Shown one piece after another: positions 43,590 through 56,121 of a DNA stretch of 64,000 nucleotides. The notes beneath the pieces were generated by a model. That model ran no database searches. It was not told where the DNA came from and was given only the letters and a program-made list of their open reading frames with translations. The translations under genes and the position numbers were made by a program. The first letter of the stretch is position 1. Each line of letters opens with the position of its first letter. The stretch covers positions 35,431,591 to 35,495,590 of the forward strand of contig CM070719.1 of assembly GCA_036346275.1 (NCBI GenBank), written 5' to 3'. The stretch comes from Otatea glauca (Eukaryota > Streptophyta > Magnoliopsida > Poales > Poaceae).

Positions 43590-44770
43590 TTGTGGACGGG
43601 TCACTTCCCGACCAGACCGAGGCCGGCGCGCTCGCCCGTGGCAAAATCCTTAAATCTGATCGGCCCAGACCTCTACAAAAGGAGTCCCTCCGGGGTCCTC
43701 CAAAAATGTATCTTGACCGACCAAGGAAAACAGCTGCTGGACGACATACACAGCGGAGTCTGCGGTCACCACGCAGCACCCCGATCTCTTGTGGGAAAGG
43801 CCTTTCGACAAGGTTTCTACTGGCCAACCGCTGTGTCAGACGCCGAGCATATCGTACGCACCTGCGAAGGATGCCAGTTCTTTGCTCGGCAGACGCATCG
43901 CGGCCAAGCTTCTGAGGCGATCCCCATCCGTGGCCTTTTGCCGTCAGGGGACTCGATTTGGTCGAGCCTTCGAGAAAGCGCCCGGGGGCTTCACCCACCT
44001 GCTCGTCGCGGTAGATAAGTTCACCAAGTGGATAGAGGCCAAGCCGGTCGTGAGCGCCACGTCGGTACAAGCGGCCATCTTCTTCCGCGACATCGTTTTT
44101 AGGTTTGGAGTCCCAAACTCCATCATCACCGACAACGGAACACAGTTCACGGGGAAGGAATTTCTCGAGTTCTGTGACGACTTCAACATCCGTGTCGATT
44201 GGGCAGCAGTAGCCCATCCGCGGACTAACGGCCAGGTCGAGCGCACTAACGGCATGATCCTTCAAGGACTCAAGCCGCGGATCTTCGGATCGGCTCAAGC
44301 ATTTCGCGGTATTTGGGTAGCCGAGCGCCCTCCGTCCTCTGAGTCTGCGGACCACGCCGACCGGCGGCCGGGTTCACACCCTTCTTTATGGTGTTGGCGC
44401 AAGCCGTTTTGCCCATCGACACGAATCGGCTCCCGAGATTGCAAGCCTTCGATGAGGCTCGGGGCTCGCCTGCAACAAGGCGCCATCGACCCATTTCGGC
44501 GAGGCGCGCGACGTGGCCGTCTGCGGTCGGCGGATATCAACAAGCCTGCGCCGCTACCACGGCCGCCAAGTTCGAGGGCGATCCTTGGTATTTGGCGACT
44601 TGGTTCTGCGTCGAGTCGGACAACCAAAGATAAGCACAAGGCGCCCCACAGGAGGTCCTTTCACCGTCATGGAAGTTCTCCGCACCGCACCTTCCGACTC
44701 AAGGGCGCCGATGGTCGCATCCTCCCTAATGCGGAACATTGAAAAGTTAAGGCGATTCTATCCCTAAGCT
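43590..44770 (+). pseudogene. Ty3 integrase
   Basis: The His2Cys2 zinc domain is present (DDIHSGVCGHHAAPRSLVGK, then TCEGCQFFARQTH). The catalytic core is in one long frame (43970-44300): LLVAVDKFTKWIEAKPVV, IITDNGTQFTGKEFLEFCDD, and RTNGQVERTNGMILQGLKPR, giving Asp, Asp, Glu. A frame change near 43960 splits the zinc domain from the core and another near 44300 breaks the C-terminal domain. A last segment near 44640-44766 ends LRRFYP-stop. It is the best preserved part of the polyprotein. Confidence 0.9.
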
Positions 44771-44876
44771 CTTTTCTTTTTCTGGTATAAGTCTTTGCCT
44801 TTCTCCCAACCGAGCACACAGTCATGCGTGACGACTCGGGGCTGCCCGTGGCGCCCGTTCGAGCCGCTCGGATGGT

Positions 44877-45240
44877 GTGCATGCGGGTCGGTGACCCGGC
44901 CGACCACGAGGTCTATCCCGGCGGTAACCCTCTCGACCCGAGTGCTCGGCCCTCGCCCACCGGCTATGGTTGCCCAAAGTAGCACTCCGCGGAAGAAGGA
45001 AGCACTGAGTGGGATGACCTCTTTGGTCGATTGGGAACAATCTTCCCCACACGAACTCGGCTAACTCACGTACTCATGTGGGTCGGTGACCCGACTAGTC
45101 ACTGAGTCTATCCCAGCGGTAACCCTCTCGACCCGGCGCTCGGCCTCGCCCGGCTATGGTTGCTAAGTAGCACTTTGCGGAAGAAGGAAGTGCCCGAGTG
45201 GAAAAACCCTTGGCCGATCGGGAACACTCCGAACCCCCAT
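44877..45240. repeat. Two-copy direct duplication, period 196 bp
   Basis: ATG(C/T)GGGTCGGTGACCCG starts copies at about 44881 and 45076. Both run through TCTATCCC(G/A)GCGGTAACCCT and GTAGCACT(C/T)(C/T)GCGGAAGAAGGA. It lies between the integrase and the antisense gene and is not coding. Confidence 0.8.
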
Positions 45241-45437
45241 GAGTGCGCGTAACTACCGCATAAACAAGACTCCTATCCTCTTCGGCCCTCTCAAATTGAC
45301 CCGACCTACGCATAAGCGACCCGTGGTCCTTGAGGCTATGGTCGAGTAAAACCCAAAGCAAAGGAGAGCAAAGAGGCAAGCCGAGCTTACAATTACTTAC
45401 GATCGTTTACACAACAGTCTTTGCAAAAAAAAAGGGG

Positions 45438-48400
45438 GGGCTAACTTCTTTCTTCCTCTTCTTCCTGGTGGCCGACCGGCACGGAGGAGGAGGACCTGGC
45501 ATCTTGGAAGGCGACCTCGGGCGGGACGTGGCTGGCGATCTCCCGAGCATGCGGCTCGACCTGAAGCTCGAACCTGTCGACCTCGTCGTCGGTCCGGTTC
45601 CCGGCGATGCCGCTACTCACCACCGCGAGGTCGATGCCGTCGTAGTACGAGATGGTGTTGACCAGCGCCGATGAAGCTCCAAGCGCAGCGCCGGTGACCG
45701 CCTCTTCTACGAGTCCGCACTCGGGCAGTAGCAGGGGCAAGGCACTCGGGCCTGCCCGGCTCCAGGATGCGGTCGCGGACCTCCCGACCGCCTTGCGGAG
45801 GGCCTCCGGCTCGGTGCTCATCTCGGCCCGACCGTCTCGGCAACCTTCAGCGCCGCCGGGCCTCGTCGGGCCACGATCGCCACGTCGCGGGCGTCCGGCC
45901 GTTCTGCGCCTCCGCGGCGACGCCAGATTCTTCGCGCCTCTGCGGTGCGGAGATTTTGGATAAGTTCGCCTGCGGGTCGCACCCCCAAACTTAATTGAAG
46001 AATTGAGACACTTACCGCCGCGAGTTGGTCGATTGCGGCTTCCGACTTGGCGCCTCGTATGAAGTCTTGACTCGGCGGCTCATACGGCGATCGCCGCTCG
46101 GGCGAACTCGGCGGCGCCCCACGAGCCTTGTTCGCTCGGTCGCAGGCGTGTTACTGCGTCTGCGCGATCCCCTCAGCGGCAACGGCGGCATCCTTAGCCT
46201 CGATGACCTCCATCGGGAGGACTCGATTCGCCACTTTCGCCCTCAAAGCCTCGGCTCCTGGCGCTCATCATGAAGGGCCTTTGTGGCCTCTTCAAATCCT
46301 TGGCGGATCACCACCGCCCGACCGCCTAATGCCGGGGCCTCTGGGCTAAGCGCAACTCGGCGCAGCCGATCAAGCACTCCTCGCCTGCGTGCCCGATTGT
46401 CGGGCGCTGCGCAGAGCTCGACTGACGCGCAAGCGAGCCCGCAAGTCTTTGCAAAAATGTGGACACTCCGTTAGTCGCACGGAAGAACTATAAAAATGTG
46501 CAGCGAATCGAACTTTTGGTGACCTACAGGCGTGGTTTGGACTCCCCGACCATCATATCCGATGCCACGGTGGAAGACTTCGAGCAAGGGCGGACCTTCA
46601 CGGATCGCCTATCTAAACCAGCGTCGGTAGCGCCCTTAGAAGGTGGCCCACTCGCTCTCCTCCGCCTCACCCATGATGCCCGCCGGAATTACACCGGCGG
46701 CGCGCCTCCGGCTCGCTTTCGGGCGGGCGCCACCCGTCCAAAGCACCATGGGCAAGGGTGACGAGGTCAACCCTTGAAATCCCCGGCGACTGCGCTGAGG
46801 GGCATCGGTCGGCACCTCCCAGGGACGAGGGTCGGGCACCTCCGTCGTCGGCTCGCCACGATCGGGCGCGATCACCGGCGACGCCATTGTCTCATCCTCC
46901 GGCAGCGATCACGTCGTCCGGAGGTCCCGCCGGGCGGCGGAAGTTCTTCTTCGCACGACCTCGGGTGGGGCTCTATCCCCTCGAAGGCGATCCGCGCCCT
47001 CGGGCCGACGCCGCGACCTTCGCAGACCCAAGCTGGGGTCACAGAAATCACCGGCGCCGTTACTTGCGGGGCCGATGTGGCACGCCACGATCACCCCAGT
47101 ATAGGCGCTGCGTTGCAAAGATTCAAGAAGTCGCTCGGCGGCTTTGCCAAAAAGAAAATGCTCCAAAATAAAATAATAATACACTTACAAGGCCGAGCGG
47201 GTGCGTGGCACGCGCGCCCTCTTTGCCGGCCCCCCGCCAAGGGGCCAGTCGGCCGGTCGCTTCCCTGAAGCCACCTCCAGCCGAGACGCTGCGACGACCG
47301 CAAGCGCAAGATCACCCCACGGGATCCGTAGCCACGGGCCCGTGATGCCGCCTCGGCCGAGTCCACGCTCGGGCCGCCGCCGATCGGCGGTCGGAAAAAA
47401 CCCACCATAGGGGTGGCGAGGCACTCCGCCATTGTCGATGGAGGTTGTCCCCACGGCGGTGGTCTCGACACATCCTCGCATGTGCCTTGCCGCGTAGCGT
47501 TCCTTACTTTTCTTCCTCCTCCTTTCCTCCTTAGCTTCTTGCGGGAGGAGTCGACCTCTGCCGTCCTCGCCGGCGCCGCTTCGCCTTCCTTATCCCCGGA
47601 GCGGCGCTGGGAAGACATCCCCATGAGCCCCCGAGAGGATGCGGGAATGTCGGTCAAGTCACGAAGGACAAAAAAGAGAAGCGAAAGGAATTTCACGGCT
47701 TACGGTTCGCGAAAAAGCCGTCGAGAATGGCTCGGGTGGCCATCCGCGGCCACGATGGCGCTCCGCCAGTAACGGCCGCCACCCGAGCCTCCACCTCGAC
47801 GCGCCAGCTCGGGTTCGCCATCCTCGCCCGGTCGGACGGCCCGCATACCGAACAGAAGTGCGGCTTGTGCACAAGTGGTTGCACGCGCATCCCCATGAAG
47901 GCGCCGCACAACCATGTCCCGGTGAGCCCCGCCTCCTTTGAGCCCGATCGCTCCACGATCGGGGCCGGCTTGTTCTTCTCCCTCTTTTGGCGCCCAGTTC
48001 CACCGTTCCTCCGCCATGGGAAGCTCTCCGGTGAAGCGAGGGGCGTCGTCGCCGACGTTTTGAGCGTAGAGCCATTGAGCGCCGACCCTTGTTAGGCGAG
48101 GGCGGCTTTACCTCCGGTACTCCGTGCTCGACCGGGCGAGGCGGAGGCCGAGCCACCAGGCGCCGCGGCGTCCGGCGGCTTTGTCCTTCGAGCCTTGCAC
48201 GGAAGAAGTGCCTCCACAACGCCCGGTCGCGGCTCGATCCCCAAGAAGGCCGCGCAGCGTGATGAAGATGGCGATGTGGAGGACCCCATTGGGGTTGAGA
48301 TGGTGCACCTCCACCTTGTAATGAAACAACAGCCCGGACGAGCGGGTGCGTGGCGAGCCAAAGCGCTCGAAGAACGAGGCGGGCACCACGATCTCGTCGC

Positions 48401-48560
48401 CCGCGGCGGGGTGGTAGCCCGGTCGGCACCCTCCGGTAGGAAAGGTCTGCGGCATGAGAAGCCCTTCTTCACCAAGCCGAGCGCCTGGCTGTCTTGGCGC
48501 GAGCACTCCGCCACGACATCTTCACGGGAGGCGAGTGGAAGGTGAGAAAGAAAGGTGGGG
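45438..48560 (-). pseudogene. Antisense gene of the Ty3 element (Transposase_28-like)
   Basis: On the minus strand the N-terminal part reads DVVAECSRQDSQALGLVKKG (about 48530), then CRPGYHPAAGDEIVVPASFF and FHYKVEVHHLNPNGVLHIAI (48430-48270), which fits the family known as putative gypsy-type transposon domain (Transposase_28). Further parts include GMRVQPLVHKPHFCSVCG (about 47890). The last frame ends in a Glu-rich tail at about 45441. The domain has no proven function; in grasses it is found in the region between pol and the 3' LTR. Frames change many times. No clear ATG is left at the expected start (CTCGCCTCCCGT in its place). Confidence 0.7.
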
Positions 48561-48647
48561 TTTTCTTTCCTTAGCTCTCTGGTGCTCTTCTTGTTTGAGG
48601 CGAGACAGAGAGGGCAAGAAAGCGTGACCACTCGAAAGCACCCAGGC

Positions 48648-48660
48648 GTATTTATAGAGA
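48648..48660 (-). promoter_or_regulatory. TATA box of the antisense gene
   Basis: TCTCTATAAATACG on the minus strand lies about 110 bases before the start of the antisense frame. This fits an independent promoter, not dependent on the LTR. Confidence 0.6.
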
Positions 48661-49411
48661 GACGACGAGCGCCCGCCAAGCGGCGCCCGTCAAGCGAGCG
48701 TCGCGACCACCCTCGTCATCGCGCCCGGCTGGTAACTCCGGACCACTCCGCTTTAATCCTGTCTTGTCGGCGTCAAGGGCCATAAAGACGCCGCCCCGAA
48801 CAACGTGTCCGTAACCTCTCGGTCTCGCCTTTAGGCGAACAGTTGCTCGGGCGCGCGCGAAGCCTTGGGCGCTGCGGCCCAAGGCGGCAAAGCTTTGTGG
48901 CTTGCGCCAGGCCCAGCGAGGAGGTGTGGGTTCAAAAGGCCTACCCCACCGGATGGGTATAAAGCCGCCCAAACAAAACTTGAGCAAGGGGCGGTATGAG
49001 GTGAGCCACGGTGGGCCCTCGGTTAGGTCGGTGACGGCCTAATCACCTCTGCTCGCGTCAGAGACCATACTTCACACTCTCCGGAGCTCATCAATGGCGA
49101 CACCACTGTGCTCTGGGTCGTGGACGACCTAGAGTCCATACTGGGATTGAGTAGAAAGGTTTTTATGGGTCGCCCCACGGCAGGGCAGGACACCCTACTG
49201 CGGGACCGTCGCTCGGAAGGGTCCCCTTGGCGGGACCTCCCGGGACCCACTCGGACTACCGCTATTAGCTCCACGAGCACGGCGTTCAAACCAACGCAGT
49301 GCGCGCGCCGCTCATCCTCCGGTCCCACACTGCGGATGGGGTATACATGTGGGATAGGCGGCGGCCATTCCTCTCGCGGCTACCCTCGCCCGACGAGGAC
49401 TCGAGAAGGAT

Positions 49412-49715
49412 GCCCACGTCCGGCTACGACGGTAAGCGAGCACTCACGTCCGGCTACGACGGTAAGCGAGCACTCACGTCCAGCTACGGCGGTAGCGAGC
49501 ACTCACGTCCGGCTACGACGGTGGCGAGCACTCACGTCCAGCTACGACGGTGGCGAGCACTCACGTCCGGCTACGACGGTAAACGAGCACTCACGTCCAG
49601 CTACGGCGGTAGCGAGCACTCACGTCCCGCCTACGACGGTAAAGCGAGCACTCACGTCCAGCTACGACGGTAGCGAGCACTCACGTCTAGCTCACGACGT
49701 TAAGCGAGCACTCGG
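49412..49715. repeat. 30-bp tandem repeat, about 10 copies
   Basis: CACGTCCGGCTACGACGGTA plus AGCGAGCACT repeats with small variants (CCAGC for CCGGC, GGTGG for GGTAA). It passes directly into the next array. Confidence 0.92.
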
Positions 49716-50578
49716 ACACCCGAACCTCACAGAGGCATCCGGCCGCCCTGCCGACCAAGGCACTCGGACACCGAACCTCACGAGGCATCCGGTCGTCCCT
49801 GCCGACCAAGGCACCGTCTAGCTACGACGTTAAGCGAGCACTCGGACACCGAACCTCACAGAGGCATCCGGTCGTCCTGCCGACCAAGGCACTCGGACAT
49901 CCGAACCTCACGAGGCATCCGGTTGTCCCTGCCGACCAAGGCACTTTCGGACACCGAACCTCACAGAGGCATCCGGTCGTCCTGCCGACCAAGGCACTCG
50001 GACACCGAACCTCACAGAGGCATCCGGTCGTCTGCCGACCAAGGCACTCGGACATCCGAACCTCACAGAGGCATCCGGTCGGCCCTGCCGACCAAGGCAC
50101 TCGGACATCCGAACCTCACAGAGGCATCCGGTCGTCCCCGCCGACCAAGGCACTCGGACACCGAACCTCACAGAGGCATCCGGTCGTCCTGCCGACCAAG
50201 GCACTTTCGGACACGAACCTCACAGAGGCATCCGGTCGTCCGGCCGACCAAGGCACTCGGACACCAGAACCTCACAGAGGCATCCGGTCGTCCCGCGACC
50301 AAGGCACTCGGACATCCGAACCTCACAGAGGCATCCGGTCGCCCCTGCCACCAAGGCAGCATCTAGCTACGACGTTAAGCGAGCACTCGGACACCCGAAC
50401 CTCACGAGGCATCCGGTCGTCCTGCCGACCAAGGCACTCGGACATCCGAACCTCACAGAGGCATCCGGTCGTCCTTGCCGACCAAGGCACTGTCTAGCTA
50501 TGACGTTAAACGAGCACTCGGACACCCGAACCTCACAGAGGCATCCGGTCGCCACAATCGACCAAGGCACCGAATCCA
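49716..50578. repeat. About 52-bp tandem repeat with higher-order interruptions, about 15 copies
   Basis: Unit: ACTCGGACACCGAACCTCAC then AGAGGCATCCGGTCGTCCTG then CCGACCAAGGC. At about 49814, 50358 and 50491 one unit of the 30-bp repeat (TCTAGCTACGACGTTAAGCG) is inserted, so the two arrays form a higher-order pattern. Unit lengths vary by one base in C runs. Confidence 0.92.
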
Positions 50579-51482
50579 CAACGATTAAAATTAAAGCAAA
50601 CTCATCGCAAAGACATTTTCATAAAGAAAAGAAAATTTCATTATAGGCCAACAGCTCAAACTTTACACAACTTTACACACGATGCCGCGGATACAAGAGT
50701 GGCCACGCGCACCACGGCGGCGGACTCTACCACGCCTAGAACCTATCAAACATCCGTGCGGCATCGGTGGCACCGACGGCATCTTTGGTAGGCCCTTGCA
50801 CTGGTCGACGGGATACCGCCACGGCCGCTGGCAACACGCCGATGCCTCTGCCGCCGTTCGGCGACATCAACGCGGCCGACTAACTATGGTCGGCGCCCTT
50901 GCGCCATCGCCTCGAAGGGCCCCCTTACCACCTCGAGCCTCGGGCGGCCTCGGCGGCAGCGTCAACGAAGCGGCGTCGCGGCTGCAGCTTCTTCCTCCCC
51001 GAGCTCGGCCATCGCTGGTCGAACTCAGCCCAAAGCTCGGCGGAGGATCTTCTTCTTCCACCGTGGCGCCATCGCGAAGCTAAAGACTAGAGGATGTCTC
51101 GAAGCCATTTGAAAGAACAAAAGAAAAAGCTCGTCCCCTTCAAGCAAGCTACGCGCATGATATATATATATCCGGACGAAGGGAGGCTAAGCGTCTCGAG
51201 TAAATGCGGTGCCGAAAAACGAAGCATCCTTCACGTAAACCCGAGGCGATCAAGAAGACGGCGGTAGCGGCGCGTAAACTATGCTCGGCATGCGCAGCGA
51301 GGCAAGTAAAGCCCCACGGTTCAAATGCCCCGGCCAAACTCGGGACAGCCGCCGGATCCAACGAAGAACACCGACGGAATCGCTTAACGGATCGGTGGAC
51401 CGACCTACCGAGCCCGCCACCACTTCGTCAAGTTCAACCCCCAACCGAATCTGCCGAAATCGCTTGGGAGTTCGGGGGCTAC
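50579..51482. other. Region before the 3' LTR, possible small antisense frame
   Basis: An AT-rich joint (50579-50690) is followed by a GC-rich stretch. On the minus strand at about 51070-50760 a Lys/Arg- and Ala-rich frame begins near MAPRWKKK and contains RCRRGRPRLEVVRGPFEAMA, but stops interrupt it. It may be the remains of a second antisense exon. Nothing is recognised. Confidence 0.3.
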
Positions 51483-52464
51483 TGACGAATACTAATAAAA
51501 AGGATACCCCAACAGCCCGAAGCGACGAGCCAGCGGCCTCAAGCATATCTCCAGCCCAACAGGCCGCGCCCGGCCCGCCGCCGACCGAATCGCCTGCGAG
51601 ACCGCGCAAGGCATCCGCTCCCGACCGGCCAGGGGAAGCGAATCCGACCAGACAGCGCTCCCGACCCCCTCTTGGCGGGGCGGGATCTCCCGACTCCAAC
51701 CAAACCAAGGTGACGAACGCCGAGTGCCGCGTGTCAGGTCCTCATCGGCCTACCGCCACGTACCCTCGAATAAGGTCAATCAGAGCGACTATACAAGGGC
51801 AGGTGGCTCCTTCCCAAGAAGATCTGGTGACTGTAGAAGACAAAGCTTCCAGCCCCATCAACCAGTCACGTACAGCACGAGCGCACGCTCCCTCCCGAGG
51901 CAGCACCAACGTCACGCACCTCGACGTCAGCATTCGCAAGGATCACAGAGGGCAAGTACGCTACTTCCCGGGAAATACCTAACCTCCCTGACCACCAAGG
52001 CTACCAACCCAGCATGGGCAAGACGGGTGGCGACCAGTCCACAGGACGAAGGACCGGAGCTCCTAGCGTAGGTCACCTCGCTTTTCCTCCTAACTCTCGA
52101 TGTAACCTGCCCCTTCCTTCTGTATAAAAGGAGGCAGGGCTAAACGATTCAGGGGGGCAACGAGCAAGAACAAGAAAGGGAGTAAGAACTACAGGAGAGC
52201 TTTTTTCCTCTTCTTCCTCTTCTTCTTTTTCTTCTCCTTCTGAGAGCTAAGTTTAGATCATTCTAGTGTTGAGGCTCCACCTCTCGCTTGTAAAAAAACT
52301 CGGTGCGATCATCGCTTTTGATGAATACAATACCAACGCACGACTCGGAGTAGGGACCTTGGCCGAACCGGTATACATCTTGGACTCGGTCTAACCATTC
52401 GGGGCGAGGAACGCGCAGCCCCTTAGACTTACAAATTTACTTGCCGGCGCTCGAAACGCCGACA
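51483..52464 (+). repeat. Ty3 element 3' LTR
   Basis: 982 bp, ends GACA at 52464. TATA-like TGTATAAAAGG lies at about 52119. The purine-rich TTGGGAGTTCGGGGGCTAC just before it (51464-51482) is the likely polypurine tract. Confidence 0.93.
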
Positions 52465-52469
52465 GTATA

Positions 52470-52835
52470 TATCCTCGAAAGATGTATATGTGTATGTATC
52501 CTGGAAAGATGTCTGTGGTGTAAGTATTTGAAGTTCTGTACATTCATGTTTAAGGCATACAAAATGTGTTAAGATGATTTGGATATATGACTATTCAGTC
52601 CACATGTCGACGTTTAGGTTGACTTTTTTATACTTGCCACTTCTTCATGATTTGCCTTTGTCCATCCTGTTGCACTTGTTGTCATACTTGTCACACAGTC
52701 GTAGTTGTGCACCTGCCTTTTGGGAAAAAACTTAGTAAACAAGCATGTTACAGTGTTGAATATGTAAACATCTTATCATGGGATTAACTTTAAAAAATGA
52801 CCTTGTTAATTTGAAATTTCTGGTAAACTTGCTAG
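52470..52835. other. First intron of the CACTA-2 second gene, right part
   Basis: It starts with the continuation of the TATCCTCGAAAGATGTATATG minisatellite (first 20 bases shared on both sides of the retrotransposon), then AT-rich sequence without coding signal, and ends at the acceptor GCTAG. Confidence 0.5.
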
Positions 52836-52837
52836 GA

Positions 52838-55800
52838 ATGGCCTCCGACGAAGGACAAGTGTCGGAGGGAGTTGGGCCCTCAAATATGGATGAAGGAGGA
52901 AGGGGTAGCCCGAACCATAGCCCAACGTCCTATCTGAACTTGCAGGATCCTGCCATGGACCAACCTGACGTTACTAACGTAGACGAGGTAAAGTTTTAGT
53001 ACACTGTGGTTCCCAAAACATTGTAGGCCCAGAAGACTAATAATTAAGAAGATCAAATTGCAGGCTCAGACGTCTGATCAACGAAGGCAGCGTGCAAGTC
53101 GTGGTCCGAACAAGATGCCTAAGGGAATTTCTAACATAGTGGAGCTCTCGGCAGTCGGGGAACCTGCTATACCAGAGTCATCATTGGGGCCGTACAGGAC
53201 AGCCTGCGGGGTTCTTGCTAGGGATGATGTGCCCATCAGCTATAGATCATGGATTGGTCGCGGAGGTGACCCATGGGTGGTACCCAATGACCTGAAGAAC
53301 TCGTTATGGGACAAGCTGAAACAAGTTTTCCAGTTCCCCCAAGGGACCGAGCTGGTTGCAAAGAAACGAGCACTCTGCATCATGTGCACAGCGTGGAAGA
53401 ATTGGAAGACATCACTAAACAAGAATTATGTGAAGAAGAATGAAACGCCGAATTTTGACACGTACCCAAAGTTAAGGGAGTTTTGGGATGAATTTGTGGC
53501 GTACAAGAGGTCTAAAGAAGCTCACATAGTAAGTCAAAGGAACAAAGCAAACGCGGATAAGAATATTCACCCTAACAGACTAGGAACAGGAGGGTACGTG
53601 AAGAAAATACCAGCATGGGATCGGTCCGAAGAAGAACTAACCCGCAAGGGTATAATTCCTGCGACGGCCGCCTTAAGCGAATGATCGAAGCACTGGTTGC
53701 TTGGGAGGGGTGCTACTATCTCGGATGATGGCAGCTTAACCTTTAGAAGCGATAGAGAGCGGGAAGTCTTTGGCGAGAATCACAGATGCTCACATGTAGT
53801 CTTCCCAAGGATATTTCGCGCCACGAAGGGAGAATGATGAGCTAACCGTAGCCCTGGGTAACAAGGAGCATCCAGGTCGCACCAGAGGAGTTGGTTTGGT
53901 CACGTGGAAAGAGGCCTTCCCCGCAGACGCATGGTTGTACAAGTGTTCAAAGAGATTAAGAGAAGATCAACCGGAACGTCAGATAAAAGATGTGTGGCGA
54001 GAGCGTTAGAGGAACAGAGAGCGAAACTAGATAAGGCTGTGGAGCAAGCCGTACAAAAAGCTCTTAGCTCACGACCGCCACCCAGTGAAAGCCCTGAGCT
54101 CATCAATCCCGGTGCTCGTAAGAGCAGCTGCGCGTCCACAGGGATTCCCGAAGAGCATGGACTGCATTTTCCTGTGGATGACATCAAAGAACCGACACCG
54201 TGCAAGCTACATTTGGCCGCACATGGCATTACCATAAAGGTGGTGAGGCGGGCTTCGCCATGCCGAGTCGCGAGTTTTGCTGCGTCGCCCAATACCGCGA
54301 GGATTCGTCGAAGTCAAAGTGGACAGTGTAGTCCGCCAATACCGAAAAATGGAGGTAGAGATCCCTGGCGAGGATGAAAACAAAAAACTAGGAGAAAACG
54401 TGCATGGCTTCCTCGCGTGGCGCAAGAGCTTGATTAAGTTTGGCTCGGACGATGAGGGCGACGAAGATGATGATCAGCCGCACTCTCCACACAGAGACCT
54501 CCCGCCCTTCTCGCCGCCAACCAGAAAAAGTCCAACTCCTCCGCCGGCACCAACCACAAAAAGCCCGACTCCTCCGCCAAAATTTGAAAAGAATCGAACA
54601 CCAAGAACATCTCGGCAGTCGGCACCGTCCTCGAAGAAATCTCAACCATCTGCGAACCCAGGACAATCCCAGAAGAAATTATCAGCTGACATGACTGAAG
54701 AAGAACGGAAATAGCATGTAAGCGCATGCGTAACATCTCACTTTAAAAAGGTGCCATCATGTAAGAAGACTAAAGTTGATGCCGACGCGCAAAATTTTTT
54801 CTTGAGTATGGCAAAAGTGCAAAAGACGGGGCAGGCTTCTGAACCTTGCAAAATGTCGGACTATGAGCGCATATCCAGAAAGCAATACTTGCAAGCAGCT
54901 AGTGCCGACACGTTAAAGCGGGATGCTCAAGCAGATGCTGCTCAACTAGATGCTCTGGCGCACGGTCTAAGGTGGAAGTTCGTTGTGAGAAAACCGCTGG
55001 TTGAACCAGCTCATTTCGACAACCTTACAACACAACTGCGGCGCGTCCATCAGTGGTACATGCAGCACTCCAACAATGGTATGGAGGCATTCGCAGTCAG
55101 ATACACAGAGCAAGATTTCCACAATGGGGATAACATCTGCTGGGTTGTTTTCACGGAGCTGTATATGTTGTACCAGCAAGATGCCCTAGAAGTGAATATA
55201 CCTAGACTATGGACTTTGTAAGTTTGTCCGTATATCGTTGAGCATTTTTATACTGTTTAATTGCATGTCTAACTTCTTTCTTATGTAGAATGGAGATACA
55301 GACATGTAGAAGAAATAACAATGACAATCTAGCATTCCTAAATCCGGGGCTCGTCAACGAGAAGCTTGTGAACGACAATCCACAGGTCATTGAAGACTAT
55401 TTATTTAATACTTTTTTGAAGCTGCAATACAAAACCTCCGTATTTTTACCCTATAACTTCAAGTATGTATCTCCTTACTTCTAATATCGTTTTACTATTT
55501 TTGCGTAACACGTACGATGTGGGAGTAATTGACTATGTTGACATATATGTGCAGGTTCCACTAGGTCCTCCTCGTCATCCAGTTAGATGCTAGCAGGATT
55601 TTTGTCTTGGACTCCAGGAGAAAACAAACTAATCTGTACCAAGACCTTTGGGACATGCTGAACAGGTAAACTCGATCGTTGCGTTATTACTCTAGCAAAA
55701 TTCTATTCTATTGCATTTAAGTTTAATTACTATTCAAAATCATTCACAGGGCTTTCACACAGTACTGCAAGAAAAGTGTTCGGTATCGTCCATACAGGAA

Positions 55801-56121
55801 AAATTTTGAAATAATAAATGACTTTCCATGCATGAGGCAGGACCCCAGAAACAATTTATGTGCATACTATGTATGTACAAATATGCATTCAATTGTCATG
55901 GAGAGTGTCGGCTATAACGAAGCCATGGTACGTAATTACACATTGATGCCTTTTTTTCATTTAACAAATATCATCATTAATTAACTTCCTTTTTTCTTCA
56001 AAAACAGCGCTCCAAACTGAGAACCAATAAGTTATTCTTGTGAAATTATAGCAATCCAAGAACGGATCGCGGATTCATTCATGATGAGATCATCAATCCA
56101 AGCGGCGAGTTCCACGAGTAG
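52838..56121 (+). pseudogene. CACTA-2 second gene: TNPA-like region plus ULP1-like protease
   Basis: Exon 52838-52987 (50 codons, MASDEGQVSEGVGPSNMDEG) joins in phase to 53064 (AQTSDQRRQRASRGPNKMPK). The TNPA-like region follows (SYRSWIGRGGDPWVVPNDLK), then a coiled-coil-like stretch (LEEQRAKLDKAVEQAVQKAL) and a Pro/Ser/Lys-rich linker (54500-54690). The protease part begins near 55010. In it the His is at 55559-55561 but the next codon, Trp in the family, is TAG; LLVIQLDASRIFVLDS follows; the Cys is kept (NNLCAYYV, 55859-55861). Frameshifts near 53684, 53845 and 54290. The last exon ends NPSGEFHE-stop. TNPA-type proteins bind the subterminal arrays; the role of the protease in transposition is unknown. 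Confidence 0.82.

Larger units (their letters stand above)
37975..52464 (+). mobile_element. Ty3/Gypsy LTR retrotransposon, Tat-like, 14.5 kb
   Basis: LTRs of about 943 and 982 bp start TGACGAATACTAATAAAAAGG-like (first 20 bases shared) and the 3' copy ends GCCGACA. The target duplication is GTATA (37970-37974, 52465-52469). The order gag, protease, reverse transcriptase, RNase H, integrase on the plus strand defines Ty3/Gypsy. A 6.7 kb region between integrase and the 3' LTR, with an antisense gene and tandem repeats, resembles plant Tat-lineage elements such as RIRE2 and Grande. Frames are broken by many single-base indels. Confidence 0.93.

Noticed and set aside
49412..50578. CRISPR-like array of regular repeats
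   Set aside because: Repeats are head-to-tail without unique spacers, inside a retrotransposon of a eukaryotic genome.
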